In this document: positions 62,165 through 64,000 of the stretch, in pieces
Numbering within the stretch: the stretch's first letter is position 1
Layout: each line of letters begins with the position of its first letter
Source of the DNA: Alexandriicola marinus
Lineage (GTDB): Bacteria > Pseudomonadota > Alphaproteobacteria > Rhodobacterales > Rhodobacteraceae
NCBI RefSeq assembly: GCF_004000435.1
Contig: NZ_RBVZ01000004.1
Coordinates: forward strand, 124,001-188,000
Reading direction: 5' to 3'
Length of the DNA: 64,000 bases
Notes under the pieces: generated by a model
The model's input: the letters and a program-made list of their open reading frames with translations, nothing else
The model's database searches: none
Told to the model about the DNA's origin: nothing
Translations under genes and position numbers: made by a program

Positions 62165-63457
62165 ATGCCTGACCGCCTGCGCACGCTGTTCATTGATCAC
62201 CTCTCGATCCCGAGGGGCAAGCATCTGCCCGCCTCGAAGATCGGGGACGGATCGTCGCGTTTTGCCCGCGCGACATTCGGCGTGCATTACGACCGCGACC
62301 TGATGCTGGATGCGCCCCATGCCATGGTGAGGCAGGGCATGCCCGACATGGAATTGCGCTGGCAGGGGGCCGAGATCCGCGACAGCTGGGATCCCGGCAC
62401 CAAGGTCGTTCTGGGCGATCTCTACGATGTGGACGGCGCCCCGCTGCCACTCTGCCCGCGCGGCACGCTGAAGCGCGCGGTGGCAGACTGGGCGAAACTG
62501 GGCCTGACGCCGAAACTGGGTATCGAACTTGAGGCCTATGCCATGCAGGGCGATGAAAGCGGCCAGTTGCGCCCCTATGATGCGCCGGGCGGCGTCGTCT
62601 ATGGCACCGGCCCCTTTGCCGATCCGATGCGGATCAACGACCTGATCTGGCAAAAGGCCGATGAGATGGGCTTTCGGCTCGAGATGATCACCGCCGAATA
62701 TGACAGCCCGCAATACGAATACACCCTGACCTTCGACGACGCGCTGAAGGCAGTGGACGATATCGTCCTGTTCCGCCTGATGGCGCGGGAAATCGCGCTG
62801 GATCACGGTGTGATCCTGACCTTCCTGCCCAAGCCGATCCCCGAACTGGGCGGATCGGGGATGCATATCAACTTCTCCTTCACCGATGCCGAGGGCAACA
62901 ATGCCGTGGCCTCCGGCCCCAGGGGCGGCCCCGATCACCTGAGCGATCTGGCCCGCGGATGCCTTGCGGGGCTGGTCCATCACCACAAGGGGCTCGCGGC
63001 GCTTGTCTCGCCCACCGCCGGGTCCTACCTGCGGCTTCAGCCCGCGGCCATGTCGGGCTATTGGCGGAACTGGGGCGGCGACCACCGGGCGGTGACGACC
63101 CGGGTCTCGAGCGAGGGTGGCGCCAAGGCCCGGCTAGAACACCGGATGGCAGATGCTTCGGCCAACCCCTATACGGCCTGCGCCGCGGTTCTTCAGGCCG
63201 CGCGGCTTGGGTTCGAAAACGGCTATGCCCTGCCCCCGATGGAAACCGGCGACGGGTTCGACCGCACCGATGCACGCGAAGGCGTGGCCCCGAACCTGCG
63301 CCGCGCGGTGCAGGACATGGTGGCCGACGGCGCCCTGACCGCGGCCGTGGGCAGCGAGCTATGCGCCCATCAGGCCTATATGAAGGAGCAGGAATTCCGC
63401 AAAACCCGGGATCTGGAACCCAACGCGCTCCTCGATTTCTATGTCTGGTTTGTCTGA
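62165..63457 (+). CDS. Glutamine-synthetase-family gamma-glutamyl ligase (PuuA/IpuC-like)
   Basis: A 430-residue GS-fold ligase. GIELEAYAM holds metal glutamates, EMITAEYDSPQYEYTL holds further ligands, and GSGMHINFSFTD, SYLRLQPAAMSGYWRNWGGDHR and RLEHRMADASANPYTACAAVLQA form the ATP/glutamate site. The shortened N-terminus and altered loops separate it from GlnA and suit ligases that glutamylate amines (putrescine, isopropylamine). It is 9 bp after the P450 and 1 bp before the amidotransferase gene. Confidence 0.83.
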   Translation: MPDRLRTLFIDHLSIPRGKHLPASKIGDGSSRFARATFGVHYDRDLMLDAPHAMVRQGMPDMELRWQGAEIRDSWDPGTKVVLGDLYDVDGAPLPLCPRGTLKRAVADWAKLGLTPKLGIELEAYAMQGDESGQLRPYDAPGGVVYGTGPFADPMRINDLIWQKADEMGFRLEMITAEYDSPQYEYTLTFDDALKAVDDIVLFRLMAREIALDHGVILTFLPKPIPELGGSGMHINFSFTDAEGNNAVASGPRGGPDHLSDLARGCLAGLVHHHKGLAALVSPTAGSYLRLQPAAMSGYWRNWGGDHRAVTTRVSSEGGAKARLEHRMADASANPYTACAAVLQAARLGFENGYALPPMETGDGFDRTDAREGVAPNLRRAVQDMVADGALTAAVGSELCAHQAYMKEQEFRKTRDLEPNALLDFYVWFV

Positions 63458-63458
63458 G

Positions 63459-64000
63459 ATGCGGATCGCGATCCTGATCACCAACACCGATGACAGCGCG
63501 TTTTCGCGCGCGCGCCCCGATGATGGCGAGAAGTTCGGCACGCTCATCGCGGAGGTCCGGCCCGACTGGACCACGACGCCCGTCTGGGTCTGCCGCGACG
63601 AATGGCCAGAGGATATCACGCATTACGACGGTGTCCTGATCACCGGCAGCCCGGCGTCGGTCAACGACGATGCGCCATGGATCGCCCGGCTGTCGGACCT
63701 GATTGGCCAGATCATGGCCGCCCGCCTGCCGCTGTTCGGGGCGTGTTTCGGGCATCAGCTGATCGCGAAAACAATGGGCGCGGGCATCGTGCGCAACCCT
63801 GATGGCTGGGGCCACGGGCTTTTGCATGTCAGCCGCACGGCCCGCGCGCCCTGGTCCGGCCCGGAGACGGAATTTGCGCTCTATGGCTCGCATATCGAAC
63901 AGGTCGACCGTCTGCCCGACGGCGCGACTCATCTGTTCGAAGGCCCCGGCCTGCCGATCGCAGGTTTCGCGGTTGACGATCACGTCGCGACGATCCAGCA
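63459..64000 (+). CDS. Class I glutamine amidotransferase (PuuD/GuaA-like), partial
   Basis: The first 180 residues are present and the gene runs off the window end. MRIAILITNTDDSAFS opens the fold, YDGVLITGSPASVNDDAPW is the substrate loop, and LFGACFGHQLIA holds the nucleophile Cys96. Stand-alone members hydrolyse gamma-glutamyl amides, as PuuD does. The gene begins 1 bp after the ligase stop, so ligase and hydrolase probably act in one gamma-glutamylation cycle. The catalytic His-Glu pair lies beyond the edge. Confidence 0.83.
   Translation, partial: MRIAILITNTDDSAFSRARPDDGEKFGTLIAEVRPDWTTTPVWVCRDEWPEDITHYDGVLITGSPASVNDDAPWIARLSDLIGQIMAARLPLFGACFGHQLIAKTMGAGIVRNPDGWGHGLLHVSRTARAPWSGPETEFALYGSHIEQVDRLPDGATHLFEGPGLPIAGFAVDDHVATIQ

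Noticed and set aside
1-64000. Mobile elements, CRISPR arrays, tRNA or rRNA genes
   Set aside because: No transposase or integrase genes, no regularly spaced repeats, and no cloverleaf-like or rRNA sequence was recognised in the short intergenic gaps.

Overview
This 64 kb window is high-GC, densely packed bacterial DNA with long operons, 1-20 bp gene overlaps and ATGA/TGATG junctions. Three things point to a Rhodobacterales-like alphaproteobacterium: the mix of TRAP, TTT (tripartite tricarboxylate) and ABC uptake systems, the non-phosphorylating pentose pathway with a GbpR-type LysR regulator, and a bacteriochlorophyll bchE-bchJ pair with FnrL-like and PpsR/CrtJ-like sites. I see no rRNA, tRNA, CRISPR array, insertion sequence or phage gene. 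This is a metabolic region rather than a mobile one.

Layout. (1) 1-5.6 kb is a sugar or sugar-acid locus. An SgcQ/BtpA-like barrel protein and an M42 peptidase (SgcX-like, cut by the window edge) diverge from an aldo-keto reductase and a fuconolactonase-type lactonase. A PfkB kinase, a xylose-isomerase-like barrel protein and an FCD-GntR repressor follow. A CATGCTAGCATG-type operator lies over both the catabolic and the regulator promoters. (2) 5.6-9 kb holds an enoyl-CoA hydratase, a 580 bp gene-free stretch, a five-repeat FG-GAP/VCBS protein and an FkbM methyltransferase. (3) 8.2-14.8 kb is an eight-gene operon read leftward: TetR, TRAP transporter (dctP-Q-M), cyclase, beta-keto-acid cleavage enzyme, OsmC-like protein and FkbM methyltransferase. 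A TetR palindrome overlaps its promoter. (4) 14.9-18 kb holds a P1 peptidase, an alpha/beta hydrolase and an SHMT-like PLP enzyme. (5) 18.1-25.5 kb is an L-arabinose/D-xylose to 2-oxoglutarate operon with its divergent LysR gene, closed by a strong terminator. (6) 25.5-32 kb holds a class III aminotransferase and a complete ureDABCEFG cluster. (7) 32.2-34.5 kb is bchE-bchJ. (8) 34.5-38.4 kb holds an AcoR-like regulator lacking an AAA+ domain, an aldehyde dehydrogenase and a YraQ-type permease. (9) 38.7-40.3 kb encodes a cobalt-type nitrile hydratase. (10) 40.3-52.6 kb is an amino-sugar/chitooligosaccharide regulon: ABC transporter, Gfo/Idh oxidoreductase, two SIS proteins, ROK kinase, nagA, GntR-UTRA regulator and a cytoplasmic GH20 hexosaminidase. 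(11) 52.7-64 kb carries two divergent operons. One has an APH-like kinase, a phospho-lyase-type aminotransferase, a Tm-1-like protein and an aldehyde dehydrogenase. The other has a TTT transporter, a cytochrome P450, a glutamine-synthetase-like ligase and a class I glutamine amidotransferase, which runs off the window end.

Most interesting points. The two divergent operons at 52.7-64 kb share a matched operator pair (GGTTCA-N5-TGAACC and GGTTCA-N5-TGATCC). This suggests one regulon for degrading an unknown amine or amino alcohol, combining a kinase/phospho-lyase branch with a gamma-glutamylation plus P450 branch. bchE has a perfect FNR box and a PpsR-type TGT-N12-ACA site although no other photosynthesis gene is in view, and bchJ has no in-frame ATG and may carry a frameshift. 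Several start sites and operators were reassigned from ribosome-binding sites and palindromes read directly from the sequence.
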